From Hymenolepis diminuta (lineage: Eukaryota; Platyhelminthes; Cestoda; Cyclophyllidea; Hymenolepididae): DNA of 64,000 nucleotides. The stretch spans positions 2,133,263 to 2,197,262 of the forward strand of contig CAADRB010000011.1 of NCBI GenBank assembly GCA_900708905.1, in the 5' to 3' direction. Shown one piece after another: positions 47,578 to 60,150 of the stretch. Made by a program: the position numbers and the translations under genes. Under the pieces are notes generated by a model. The model made no database searches. It had not been told where the DNA came from and saw only the letters and a program-made list of their open reading frames with translations. Each line of letters starts with the position of its first letter. Within the stretch, counting starts at the first letter, position 1.

Positions 47578-50500
47578 GTGTAAGCTACCTTTCTTGTTAT
47601 TCAATATGTCACGCAAAAAATTGCCCTAAAAATTTGATAATGAAATAGTTGTTATAATAAATGGTTTCGTAATAATAATACTGATCTATTTCTAGACTCT
47701 GATGCAGTTACAAGCCTAAACACTCAATATTCATAGTTCAACGACAAATTATATATTCTTGACAAATTTTTGCAAAGAAACACATTTAAAATTCCCTCCC
47801 TTTTAATATATCGACGGTCTAATCTATTGTTCACCATTGGCAAGTATTGAACATTGATTCTTCATTATGACTGAAAGAAGAAAAGGACGTCTAAAATTTG
47901 TAATAATTTTAAAATGAACTTGACAATACTTATAACAAATGTTTGTTTAACAATCATTTTCATATTTCTTTATTTTACCGTTACTATTTATATCGATTTA
48001 AAATTCAATGAGAATGCACTATTTTAAGTCTCCGTATTTGTTAGACAGATAAGGCATTGGAGTGATAAATAGCTAGCATTCTAACAATCTTATTATTTTA
48101 TTATTAGTCATTACTTATTAAATACTATTGGTCATAATTCTTCATCATGGTCTTGTCGCTGCACACACTAAGATTTTTCTGTCGTTAACTAGAATGTTCA
48201 TAGTATTCAGCTGCTAATCTTGAAACTTGGAATGTCTAAAATGTTAATTAAAAGTCTCTAAATTGCCAATTACAGTTAACCGAATATTGGAAGATGGGAG
48301 AGCAATTGCATACGTCTTATTTGGACCGTATTTGGTGGTCTGTTTTAAACATATAAAAGCAAGATTTTATAGGTTTTAACCTGTGTTCCATCTTTAAAAA
48401 AGGGGAAAAGATTTTCGAATCAGGAGTTTTCTCAGCCTCACTAAGTTAAACAGTTTTAGCTGGTTCAAAGCTGTCAATGTTGGTTTATACCGGCTTTAAG
48501 ATCTATTAAAATGAAGGTAGGAGTGGTACAACCACCTATTCCTAGATTCTCACAATTTCAGATGATAACTTTCTTCTGACATCGGGAAAGTTAGGAAATT
48601 CGTTTTTATCTAATTATATGCCTTCAAATATAAATTATCTGATGAGGGATATTTAATAATTTGGACAAGAGGCTTCCAAAATTAGTATATTCAAAAAATA
48701 AAATATTCAAAATAGGAGTATGAGTAATGTGTTAGAATAATATACTTCTTTTGCAAGTATCAAATACATTTTAAATAAATTCTTTTCGAAATTCAGTGCC
48801 TTCTCCGATCTCATCTTGAATTTTAACTTCCTGCTTCAGTTAAATAGGTTATCAATATTTGAAATTCTTATGAAAATAACAAAAATGAAAAGTGGAGCAC
48901 AACATACATTAAGATACTTAGATATCGAGTGTTGGCTCAAACAAGGATAGATCAAGGAAGAAAAAAACGAAATTGCGTTTGAGGATAGGTTTATTACATT
49001 CAGTTAATAGCTCTTTAAAATTATTAATTCATCAAAGTTTTGCATTTCTGAATAATTTTGGAGTAAAATTTTGTGGCATCAAATTGCTTAATTTAAAATT
49101 GTAAAAGAATTGAAAATAAAGTTCTAATGTAAATATATCATAAATAAATTTACAAATTTACATCGTCTATCCTATCTGCAAAACAGTAAGATATATTTTA
49201 TCTTTTACCAAAATTTATCCATTGTTACTCCTTAAGTGGTTTACTACATCTGATATTCCATCATTAATCGAACCGGTTAGGTCATCTAAAATCTAATGAG
49301 AATCTAACGTGTTGAGAACGTAGAGAACAATTGTTGAGTCCATTGTGAAAAATCAAAACCGATAGGTGATAGTAAAAGAAGGAAAATTTGGACGATGAGG
49401 TCAGAGCAGGTGTTTATTATGTCCAGGATCCAGGTGACTGAACATCATAGCAACTCGCGCTTGACACAATTTAAGGTATTTTTGTGACAAGTTAGGTCAG
49501 GGATAACCAAAGTTGGAAATTATTAGACAGTTGTGCTGATCATCAAGGTAAGTGATCGGGAAATTTTGTAGTGGCTTTTATAAGTTTCATAACAGTCTCC
49601 ATTTCTACATTAGCTTAATACCTAATTTTATTGGTCAAATTCGATTAAATTATTGGTAGAGACTAAGGCGGTATAATGACCATAATGATAACTCCGGAAA
49701 AATTAATTGAATGACTGCTTGCTAGCAGTTAAAAGGAATTCAAAACAATTAGCAAATTTCAGATATTATCCTCATTAGGTGTCTTTACTATTCATAAATA
49801 ATCCGCGTAAGTCGCCCAGCGGATTTCCGGAATTGAGATGAACTATATTAAGCGCCATTACGGCAGCTTAAAAGAAGAAATCTGTTAATGATTTATATCA
49901 CGGTGATTCATCAAGTTAATCTAATTTTTTATGAACGTATTTATGCTAATTACAGTATTTTGAAGCAGACTTAAGTCATTTTTGGAATATCTTTCTACTT
50001 TTTTCCCTTCATTCAAATAGCAAATGAGGAAGATCAGAAAAAATAGGGAGATAAGAATTGAACTAACGCAGAAGCAAAATTCGTCTGAGCCTTCAAAACT
50101 ATTTTTTACTCATTTTTAGCTCACTCTATATCTTCTACTTTATTTTTAATATATGAGTTGCCCGGCTGATAACTATTCTGTGGTACTTTTCGATTCATTC
50201 TTTTATAACTGCAATCAACTTAACAAAGATTTTCTCTTAATGGATTGATTCTACAATAAATTGCCTAATAGCCTCTCTTTTAACCATCATTTGCGGAGTC
50301 TATTACATTAAAGATTTGCTCATTTAACTATCTACACAACTTTAATTTAAGTTGATGTTCAGTTATAAAAGTGCTTTGGTCTTCCCTCGTTTGTTTCTGC
50401 TATAACGTAACCAACTAGGAGTTCGGATAGTAATCTAGCAGAGCCAACAATCTAGAAAACTCGGTAATATAGCAACTCAACACAGAAGCTAATAACCCAC

Positions 50501-53500
50501 GGCAGATAAGAAGGCACGTTATAGTCAACACGAGTGTATTAACGAAACTCACACTCAATCGGTATCGGCTTAAACAAATACGAATAATTATCAAGTGTCA
50601 AGTGTATCGGTGGGGAAATAAAGAAAGAAAATACATTTTTGTTCATAGAAGAAATATTGGGAACGAGGGAAAATGATTATCATTTCTTCTAACAGTTTCC
50701 TAAGTACGTGATCCATGGCATAGTTTAGATTTGGTACACGTTTTAAATAGAATATGGTGCAACCGACAAATCATCAACAGAAAAACAAGAATGCAAAGGT
50801 GAAAAAAGCATATAAATAAAGAAAAAATTAAATTTAGGCGATTTTTTGTACCATTTCTTATTAATATTTACTTAAATATGGAATTTTTCTCTAAAGCAAG
50901 ACTTTTCAGTGCTGTTGGGGATGCTATTAGATTTATTTCCTGCCACTATGATCCATCGGTTTCTTAAATATTGTTTGACTAAAAGTTGATTGGAACCTGA
51001 GGGAGAAGGACGATACAGGATACTGTTAACCCTAAACAAGTTGTCTTCATATCATCGATGTTTGGAGGTCAAAATAACCCTGAGCTGATAACAGTTATTG
51101 TTTCTAAAGACCGAACAAATATCAAGAGTGGCGTGCACCCGCGTATTGATAAGAATAATGTGTCACTTGGAGACAATAAGTGGCAACTGATTATCTCTGG
51201 ACAAGGCTTTGTTATTACTGTTAGTTGATTATCAAAAACAAAGAACGCGAAGTTTGTCAAACGCCTTATCGTACTTCATTTCGGGTGCTCCTCACAACCC
51301 GGATTTTCCTCGCTCAGTACTGACACCTTTCTCTTTGATCCCGATTCTCTTCACTCCTTCTTTCCCTTTAATTCGTTAAAACTGTCCAATAAACCTGTGG
51401 TTTTATTTTATTCGTGGTCTTTTCATTTGGAAAAGAATCTTATATCCTTGTAGCTTTTGGGAAGATAATTCCTTTTGGAAAGTGATTTCCAAGCCTAATT
51501 TGGTTTGATCACTATAATAGATTTATTTGCGAGCACGAGACCTACAAACACAGCCTATTAAATTGTAATTTTTATATTTATCTCAGAAATGAACAGAAAT
51601 TTTCCGTTAAACCCAACTACTACTTAATAATAAATAATTAAAAAGTTAATATTTATATCAAAAGTCCTCAGGTGCAGTATGGCCTTGCAGAGGAAGGCCT
51701 TATATACTCCGAAACTTATTGCAAAAATGTAATTTTATGCAGTGTTTCTCAATTATTACAATAAAGCGAACTGTATTTTATATAATATCATAATCATTAT
51801 TTACAATATATGGAAACTATCCAAACCAGATTGAAGAATCTTTTCACGGGTGCTAATGCTACATCTTGAAAAGAGGAAATTTTTAAAAAAGGAAATCGCT
51901 ATCATAGAAGCGCCCATGCCTTGAAAACTACGTATTTGTCTGAACGGTTTTGTATTTTGGCTGTCGAGAAATAAATAGCCTCTGTTGACAAGATAATTCC
52001 ATTTCTTAAAAGCATTATTTCATTTGATTGCGTAATTAAGGGCAGGAAAGGACGCATTCCGCATAAAAACTTTTTACCAGGAGCGCGTACCTGTAAAGTT
52101 CCCTCGGAATAAACTTTACTTTTAATTAAGTGTATCATTCGTTTGTTACAACATCGACGACTGAAAATACATTTCTGGTTTGCTTTTGTCTTAAATTTTT
52201 GGTTAACGTAACTCGTCTGCTGTAAATAAACAGTGACTACGACAAACTGCCGACGGCACCGTCATTCTTCATGTTCATGATAGTTGGAAAGTAGTATTCA
52301 ATTAAATATTGATGGGGTGGTCTCTTGTTCCATTATCATAATGAGCAATATAAACGGTAATAAGAGGTATCGAATTCTGCGTATAGGAATTATCTTGGCA
52401 TATTCTAATATTAGCATCACATAATTTAAAAGAAAAACTTTTGACTTTTGTTTTAAAAATATGGATCTTAAGTGATTTTTGTGAAACCTGTATCCGACAA
52501 ACATCCCGACTCGAGGCTCAACGGTAAGGCAAGTTTTCTTTTTAAATGATGGAGATGATTACAGGCTAACACAATACTTGAAATAGTGCATTTTTTTGTA
52601 AATTTTAATGCACTAATCTACCGATTTGTATTTCGCAGAAATACAGCTTAATACCTCCTTTGGTAACCTCAGCACGTTCTAACGTTCAAAGATTTGCAAT
52701 TTTGATTGAGTAAAAATGAGGTGATGGATCAGTTTATGCTCAGATAATTGTGTTGACGGCCTAGATCAGTTATGGAAAACTAAAAACCCAATTTATAAAA
52801 TGAAGTCGTGGGTTATCGAAAAGAATGTAATTGAACGCTTATGTTGAATTCAAATTCTTAATAATAAACTAAAGTGCCCACATTCCTCTCATCTTCTTAC
52901 TTATGAAAAATAAATAAAAAATTAAATTTATTTTCGTTCGGTAAATTACAGGTATTCTTTATTTTTGTTGGAGATCAGTTATGATTCGATTTTCAAATTA
53001 GCAGATTTTTACCCTGTTATGATGAATAAGATAGAAGATTTTTTTTAAAAGTTTAAATATCGCTAAGTTTGTGTTTGCTCTACGCATTATACCCAACTTA
53101 TGAAGCAATTTGTAACATTATCTGCAAACATATCGTCGTTTAAAATGTCGATATTGGTGACCTTGGCATCCTAATAGCTTTCAGAGTGACAAACATTTAA
53201 TATTAGCTCAAACAATTACAGAGATGACTATTCTTGAATAATTAATGCTCGAAAAGATTGCTGGATAAAACCTCCGCTGACTGGTTTACTTTCTGCATAA
53301 TTGATTTAGTAAGCACTTATTGCAAGTAAGCACACTTTCTTATTTATAATGATTGCATTAATGCATTATTCAGTCTGACAGAAAACAATTAAGATAGATG
53401 ATTTCATGTCTAATTGAAATAGTGAGACGTTCGGGTGTCATATGAAGTGATTAAAAGATCAACCATATATGACGAAAAACACTCCATCAACCGAATTAAC

Positions 53501-56500
53501 TGCAGAGTTTGCGGAAGAATGCAGTAAACTGAAGTCAGAATTTAACAGAAGAACCATTTCATATTTCTTAAAATTATTACTGAGTTGAATCTAGTAAAAT
53601 TACTCAGCTAAGAATTGTATTAACAAAATGTTTATGTTTATAAAATGGTAAAATGTTCAAAAGATTATGGAATACAAAAGAATAGAATTAAGTAATAAAT
53701 TATGCACAGTTATCTGATTTGTTTAACTGTTCAATTAGCCCGCTAAAGAACAATCACAAATCCAATTAAGAATCTGCGGGGAAAATTCAGAAAATTAATG
53801 TTAAAAACCATCTGATGATCAAAAAATTAAATGAAAAATATTGTACTCTGTACTTCAATCTACCCATTTCTCTCCCCATAGTATCTTTACACTGTATTAA
53901 GTTTATTGTGTTTTAGAGGTTATTAGCAGTGTATATTATAATTTTACCTCAGACTCGTATACAGTAGTGCTTAAACGGTGGTTCAGTATTTCATAAACCT
54001 CGAGTCGATGATGGTAATCGATTTATTATTGAAAGCCAGAGATCATGCTGAATTGGCCAAGATAATTAAATGTAGGTAGTAATCAGGCGTTCATTGTAAT
54101 ATTTTTTACTGAATCTCACTTACAAGTCATTACCTCAAATCGCTGGACCCTTTTCGCAAATAGATAAATGTCATCGGGCAATCGAAAATTATTCTTAGAA
54201 GAGAGGTCTACGACAGATCCAGATAGAAATTCACAGGCAATCTACCCATAAATAGGTTCCATATTTTGGCAGATAAATATACTTATCAAAGAGGATGACT
54301 ACGAAATCATACAAAATCATGCCGACCATTATGTCCTTATATGGGAAAAGGCATTCTGTTCAAAAGAAATTGGATACACCTATGGGAAAACACTCCAAGG
54401 GGAGACTGAAGACATCCATGGCTTTTAGCAATCACGAGTTACTTGAGTGCACTAGAAATTTTGCAATCTAGTATCTGAATAAAGTTAGGCTCTCCTCAAT
54501 TTTTTCATGCTTCTCTTTTCACTTCTTGCCCAAACCACTTGACTATTCCTTATATTTCGATATTCAAGTGTCCATCTTGCTGATAAAGGTTAAAATAAAA
54601 TGAGTTTCGTGCCATATAATTCGAAAACCAGGTGAAATTTTAAATAAATTCTGTTAAGCTTGCTCAAAGATTGTTATTGAGAGAAAATCTCTTTGTTTCA
54701 AACGAAAAAATTATAAGTCACTGGATAATGTCAAAGAATAAAGAAATTAATATTAGAATTGTCTACTTTTCAGGAAATTATCGAGGAGTTGAGAAAAATA
54801 AGTGCATATAGAATTTAGGTGTAATAACCTACGCTATATTTGTGAAACGAAAAGAAACTAATAAGAATTAATTTTGAATAAAAAAGTTATTTACTTTTAT
54901 ATTATAAAAAATTTACTATAAGGAAGTAAATATGGTATGTGCGCACAACTTAGGTGTTAGTAGAGGACGGGAAAAATCTGCCCGTTTTATTAAAAAATAC
55001 ATTTGTGGACTCCAGTACCAAAAGATAACAATGATACTAAGATAGCTACAGCATTTTATACAATAAGAAAGTATGGAGAAGTTGTCCTCCTTATGAAATA
55101 TAAGCAGAGACTTGAGATAAATGCGGAACCAGTTTCCGTAATTAGAAAGTGACTGTCATGGGAAATTCAATAAATAGCCTAACGATGAGGGATGAGACAT
55201 AGAGAATGCAGTAAATGGTACATAAAACGATGGTTAAATTGACAAATAGTTGTGAATACTTTTCAGCAACTTTACCTGCAAATGTAGGAGAAATGATATT
55301 TACTACTGCATTTATCGAATATCAATCGAGTTTAATCGATGAATCCTCAATATGAAACTTAGTCGCTGAAAATAAGAGACTATATAGTGTGAGTATTTTC
55401 TGTCTTCGACTCTCTCAACACCATTAGTTGCCACAAAATTGCTCATCTTCCCTGGTTGTCAACTGTTGATTTACTTTTTCATATTTGCCACTGAATGCTG
55501 ATATGTATAACAAATCAAAGGATAATTCCACCTGCATTTACAATTACTCCTTGATCAAATTTTTCATGAAAATTCCATGATTTTTCGTTTCCGGAATCAA
55601 ATAGATGTCTTTATTTCCCAATAACTTAAACTAACAACCGTCCAATTCTCAGGTCAAGTTGTTTTTATCAATCCTCCCTATTTCCGAAATGGCTCGTCTC
55701 TCTAATAAGCTCATTTATAAACCAGCACGCGGATTTTCCATTGGCCATCGTTCCTTGATCCATCAAAATTGTCTTTATATGTGTATTCATATAGACACAC
55801 TTAATCCTTACGGTTCTTTCTATGTTCTAATCCTCGTCGCTTCTCCTTCCTCTCAATCTGATCTTCCTCTCACCCTCGAATTTCATTAGGGTTATTTAAT
55901 AAATTTTTGCTCTCTGGACTGTTGGCTTTTGGAAAGGCTGGCCATTTATTTTAGTTATTGGTCTGGCACTATTTCAAATACTAGAAAATTATTACATACA
56001 TGAAGGCAGTCAATGAAACTCTTTTAGCGTGAATAGCATTAACTATCATGCACAATATCGAAATAAAGTATTTATTATCTGAAAACATCAGAACATAGGA
56101 AACAATAAAGCATTCTACTCAGAGGTTGGGGAAGTGAATTTGTGTTTGCAAAATCTAGAGCTTAGTAGCTAGTTTATTAAAAATTAATGTTAGTGGGGTG
56201 TATGGATATGTATACTTAAACATAACTTGAAACGATACCTTTGCGCCATGCATAAATCGGCATTTTTACCAAACTTCGAGAGAGACACAATACGGAGGGA
56301 CTTAATGCAATAATCACGAAATGGAAATCTAGTAATTAATTATTAATAATTAGCAGGGTGCATGATGTGAGTTGAATTCAATAACACCTTGCGAACATAA
56401 TACAACTACTTAAATGTCTATGATTTATTATGGAATCAATTAATCAATAGAAGCACACTTAAAATTATCTAATTAGGAACGCCAGATTTTGATCTCATTA

Positions 56501-58937
56501 CGAATACGGTAATATCGAATGAAAAACTGAATCAGGCTTGGAATCGAACTTCAGGTTAAAATTATGCGGTTTTAAATATAATGCACGTATACAATAGCTC
56601 AATTCTTGCTACCGAAATTAGTAATGAAATTTAGTACTCAGTCGAGGTCTATTTATGACCATTACCATCTATTTTGAACAATAATCAAACTGCTTCAAGT
56701 CATAAGCTCATATGAGATATTTTATTGGAGCATTTAAAGTATCGTTTAGTGTATTTACGGCGGTCTTTTGAATTTAATAGACTACTTTTCATTTGAGTTT
56801 TATGTATCCAATCTTAAATGCAGTACACATTTAATCACGAAGATACCCCATTCTACTTAGACATCTATAATGCTAAAGTTCTGGTAAAGAAAATTCGGCC
56901 CCACTCCTATACCTACCAAGTAGAAATATTTAGTCTTTCTTATAACACCTAACATTAGATCTAGCATTTAGGCGGTTCTCTAGGGAGTATTGACTAGGGC
57001 CTGACAGGTAGCAATAGCAACAACAGTTCTATAAGTATAACCCAAGAGTTGTCCATGCCAAAGTTTATAGAATAGATCACGTAGAGGATGAGGAATAGTA
57101 GAAACGAGAGGGAAGCGCAGGAACCGGTAAATGACAAGCGTGTCTGTCCCCTCCCACAAGGTGTATAAAAGAGATTTTAGGTAGCTACGAAGAAAATGGG
57201 TAGGATAAGCAGTTGGAATGGATTCGGACACTGCCAATGAGGAAAAGTGAACCCTAGATTCGCTTATTCAGAGAATACTTAATTAGATAATCCTGTTAAT
57301 TAAAGTAAATCACTTGAGGATGCACGATGACCCCCTATGGGGAACTTGAGGTTGCTGCAGGGTCAAACACTTCAAGCGCCACTGTGAGGTCGAAATAAAT
57401 AGGTTTCAGACATCAGTGATGACCTAGATAAAATTTTTTGAAACGTATAGGAATTCATCCTTCAGCTTCTCCCATAACTTGGAGACCCTTGCCCCTATCC
57501 TTCATAAGATAAAAGTTTATCATCAGAACAGTTTCAGAAGTATAACTTTCTCTGTCCAAGTCAAACGACGGAAATCCTTTACTCACAGAGCATGAGCACC
57601 TTTTGATGTCCTTAAGTTTGGCCATAGCAATATCTAAAGCATTAAGAACTGTGCAATGTAAATATGAATTTCTCTCATATAGACCAACACGTAGTTGACT
57701 AACTGTGATAAAAATTAATATGCTCAATACAATAATTCGATGGAGAAACAATTTATTACTAAGTATGAAACACGATTTTTAAAATGGTGTAAGTAATTTT
57801 TAAGTAATTACTTAATATCAAGACGCAAAATCATTCTATTTACAAATTATTTTATCCAAAAATACGTGTGTAGGTAATTTTGTTTCACCTCAAAACTGCT
57901 TATATATTAGGGATTCACTTTCGAATGCGTAAGTACAAACAATTCGGTTTGTTACTATTCCACTAGTCTCCTATTTCAAGTGCATTATTCTCTTTGTAAG
58001 TTATAACATTTCTAAATGTCAGGTAAAGAAATGGTAGGTCGGCATTACCTGTTATCTTGAGGGTACTTAAATGCCACTTTCCCAAAATAGTTCGGAGGTA
58101 TATTGAATCCAGGCCCTTTCTTCAATTTTCTTGTAAGTAGTTCGGTACATTCGCTCCCTGGATTACAGAAATTTCGCTGTTTTAATTCATTTTCTTATTA
58201 ATACTGCAAAGGATGGTAAATCAATATTGAAAGAGAATTAATTTTAAATCTATTTAATTTTTAATTTATTGCATTATTTCAAGAAGGCGGGTTTGTTAGA
58301 ATTTGTACACTCGGACCGTTCGTTTGAGTCTAGCTTAAGTTATTAAAGGAATGCGTTCGACCTTTAGGATACAATCCTCAACTTGCAATGAAGGTTTTTT
58401 AACTTAAAGGGTTTGTGAGTTTTCTATAGTATTAACAGGTCTAATGAATTTGTGAAATTTAATCCACTTAAACACATATTCACTTAAATTGACTAACTAG
58501 CAAATAAAGTGTTCATTTGAATGGCATTATTAAAAGGAATTTATATTGGCGGAGATAATTCTATTATGTTAATAATAATAGGAATCGATTGCTATGGAGG
58601 GGGCATGGAGGCACCACCGGTCATAAACTACGTGATTTAGAACTTTCGGAATTGAACCACCATTTTTAAATGAAGAGCGGCGATTGGTGGGATACACTGT
58701 TTCCGTGCAACTTCAAAAGAGTTATTGACTTAAGTGATTTGCCTTAATCCTTCAATATTGAACCTTGTCCGCATATATTTACTGTATTATACGGTGACAA
58801 AATGGAAGCAAAAAGACACCAAATCATATTGATATAAAAATATTAGTCAATTCCTACTAATTCACTATTTTAATCAATAAGATGGAAAATCTGGTATTAC
58901 AAAGAGACAGTCAGTGAAAAGCGAATATGGGAATAGA
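47578..58937. other. 11-kb stretch without recognised genes
   Basis: No exon with convincing splice borders was found, apart from the question of what joins the 47.3-kb candidate. Two minus-strand frames near 57 kb (56980-57237 and 57455-57751) are longer than their surroundings but unassigned. A partial repeat-B copy lies at 58.08 kb. Confidence 0.5.
58080..58230 (+). repeat. Dispersed repeat family B, partial copy 4
   Basis: GCTCCCTGGATTACAGAAAT and TTCATTTTCTTATTAATACT GCAAAGGATGGTAAATC correspond to the middle and end of copies 1 and 2, but the central ACGATG block is deleted. Confidence 0.4.
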
Positions 58938-58975
58938 CAGTGTGCGTAAAGTATCTTAGGACACTTGTAATTTTT
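58938..58975. repeat. Possible left end of the 59-kb transposase relic
   Basis: The sequence beginning GTGTGCGTAAAGTATCTTAG is related to one at 60118-60145 (AGTGCGTAAAGTGACCTCAG), on the other side of the transposase relic. Each holds an imperfect palindrome. They read in the same direction on the plus strand, where inverted repeats would be expected, so the assignment as element ends is tentative. Confidence 0.3.
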
Positions 58976-59229
58976 TGTAAGTTAAACTAATCCGATAATA
59001 ATACATGTATTTTTAACATCAGGAGGTCTCATTGTAGGTACGACTATAACTAATGAAATGAAAAACACGCTATAATAGTGTTTAAAAAGGGAAATACAGG
59101 AATTTAGAAATAGCAAAATTTCTTAAGGTCGCCAAATTTTTCATTTGCAACGTTAGAAAGGAGTTACTGAGTGAAAACAATAAAGATGAATTGGCGCATT
59201 ATCAACGCTCGGCTAATTCACTCACTCAT

Positions 59230-60029
59230 ACGGAACACCTGAGTTTGTGGAAAAAGTGCATGGCATGGCATCGTGGGAAGTCAGTGTGCGACTTCTTGCC
59301 AAAGATCTTCACTTGTCTTTGTATATATATACTTTAATGCAAGGAATATTGTTCATTAAGACCTAGGATACGATTTATACGTTCTTAAGCGGGGTCGTCA
59401 GATTATGTGGACAAAAAACAAATCAAGAGGATCGTTGAATGTGTGTAAGAGTACTCTTAAAGAAAGTGAAACACCCAGAAGAACAGGAGTGTCTTTGGTT
59501 TTTTCCCGACAAAAGAAACTTCCACCAGTGAACCGAAGAAATGATAGGTGACTGTGCGGGAACGAACCCCCCTGAAGTTTCAAACTGTTATGTGTGCGCA
59601 CGAATTTTCCACTAACAGTGATGGTTTTTGGTGTTATTAGGAGTGAGGGGCACACGATGACTCCTTATATGTTTTCAAAGGCCTTTAGAGTCAATGCGGA
59701 CACCTATGCCTTCCAATAAGATTCGGCTCCATCCCATAAGACCCTCGAAACCTAGGATTGGATGCTCGAGAATCTCCATGATCATGTTACATCAAGCTTA
59801 CAGTCACCTCCTAACTACTCATCAGACTTCAATCCTTTGGATTATTACGTGTAGATCGTGGTTGAAAAGAAAGTTAATGAGCATCCCTATAAACACGAAA
59901 TTCTCTCTCATGGCAGCAATAGCCCGAAGAATGAAGGACATCAATCAAAACCACCTGGTGAAAGCTTGCAATCTCTTTCGGGCACAAATTGAATGGGTGA
60001 TAGATGCCGAAGGAGTATATATAAAGTAA
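59230..60029 (+). pseudogene. Tc1/mariner-superfamily transposase relic (old, many breaks)
   Basis: Several frames on the plus strand line up with a DDD-type transposase. VRLLAKDLHLS near 59294 is a helix-turn-helix remnant. HPEEQECLWFFPDKRNFHQ near 59473-59530 has the first catalytic Asp (59508-59510). DSAPSHKTLET from 59720 has the second Asp, and NPLDYYV near 59831-59851 the third. The C-terminus AAIARRMKDINQNHLVKACN through IEWVIDAEGVYIK ends in TAA at 60027. The second and third Asp are 39 residues apart in one frame. That frame holds stops at 59717, 59753 and 59852, at sites where relatives have Gln or Trp, plus frameshifts elsewhere. It cannot encode a protein. It differs in motifs (DSAPSH, not HQDNAPCH) from the mariner at 30-31 kb, so it belongs to another family. 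Confidence 0.85.
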
Positions 60030-60117
60030 AACCTAAGTTAATACTGTGTTAATTTATTTTCTTATAAGAAATTTTGAGTTTCAACCAATAACAGTTTCAT
60101 ATTCTGTTTTCCCAAAA

Positions 60118-60150
60118 GTGCGTAAAGTGACCTCAGGTGTCTTGCAAACC
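60118..60150. repeat. Possible right end of the 59-kb transposase relic
   Basis: Partner of the repeat at 58938-58975: GTGCGTAAAGT followed by a C-T-AGG palindromic core and CTTG. Orientation is direct, not inverted, and no target-site duplication is obvious. Confidence 0.3.

Noticed and set aside
54294..54471. 58-codon plus frame starting MTTKSYKIMPTIMSLYGK
   Set aside because: No family likeness, no splice or polyA support, and of a length expected by chance.
56980..57237. 85-codon minus frame rich in Leu, Tyr and Pro
   Set aside because: No recognisable motif and no splice or expression signals; kept only as a mention in the interval entry.
59398..59655. 85-codon minus frame
   Set aside because: It is the antisense of the plus-strand transposase relic, whose motifs are clear on the other strand.
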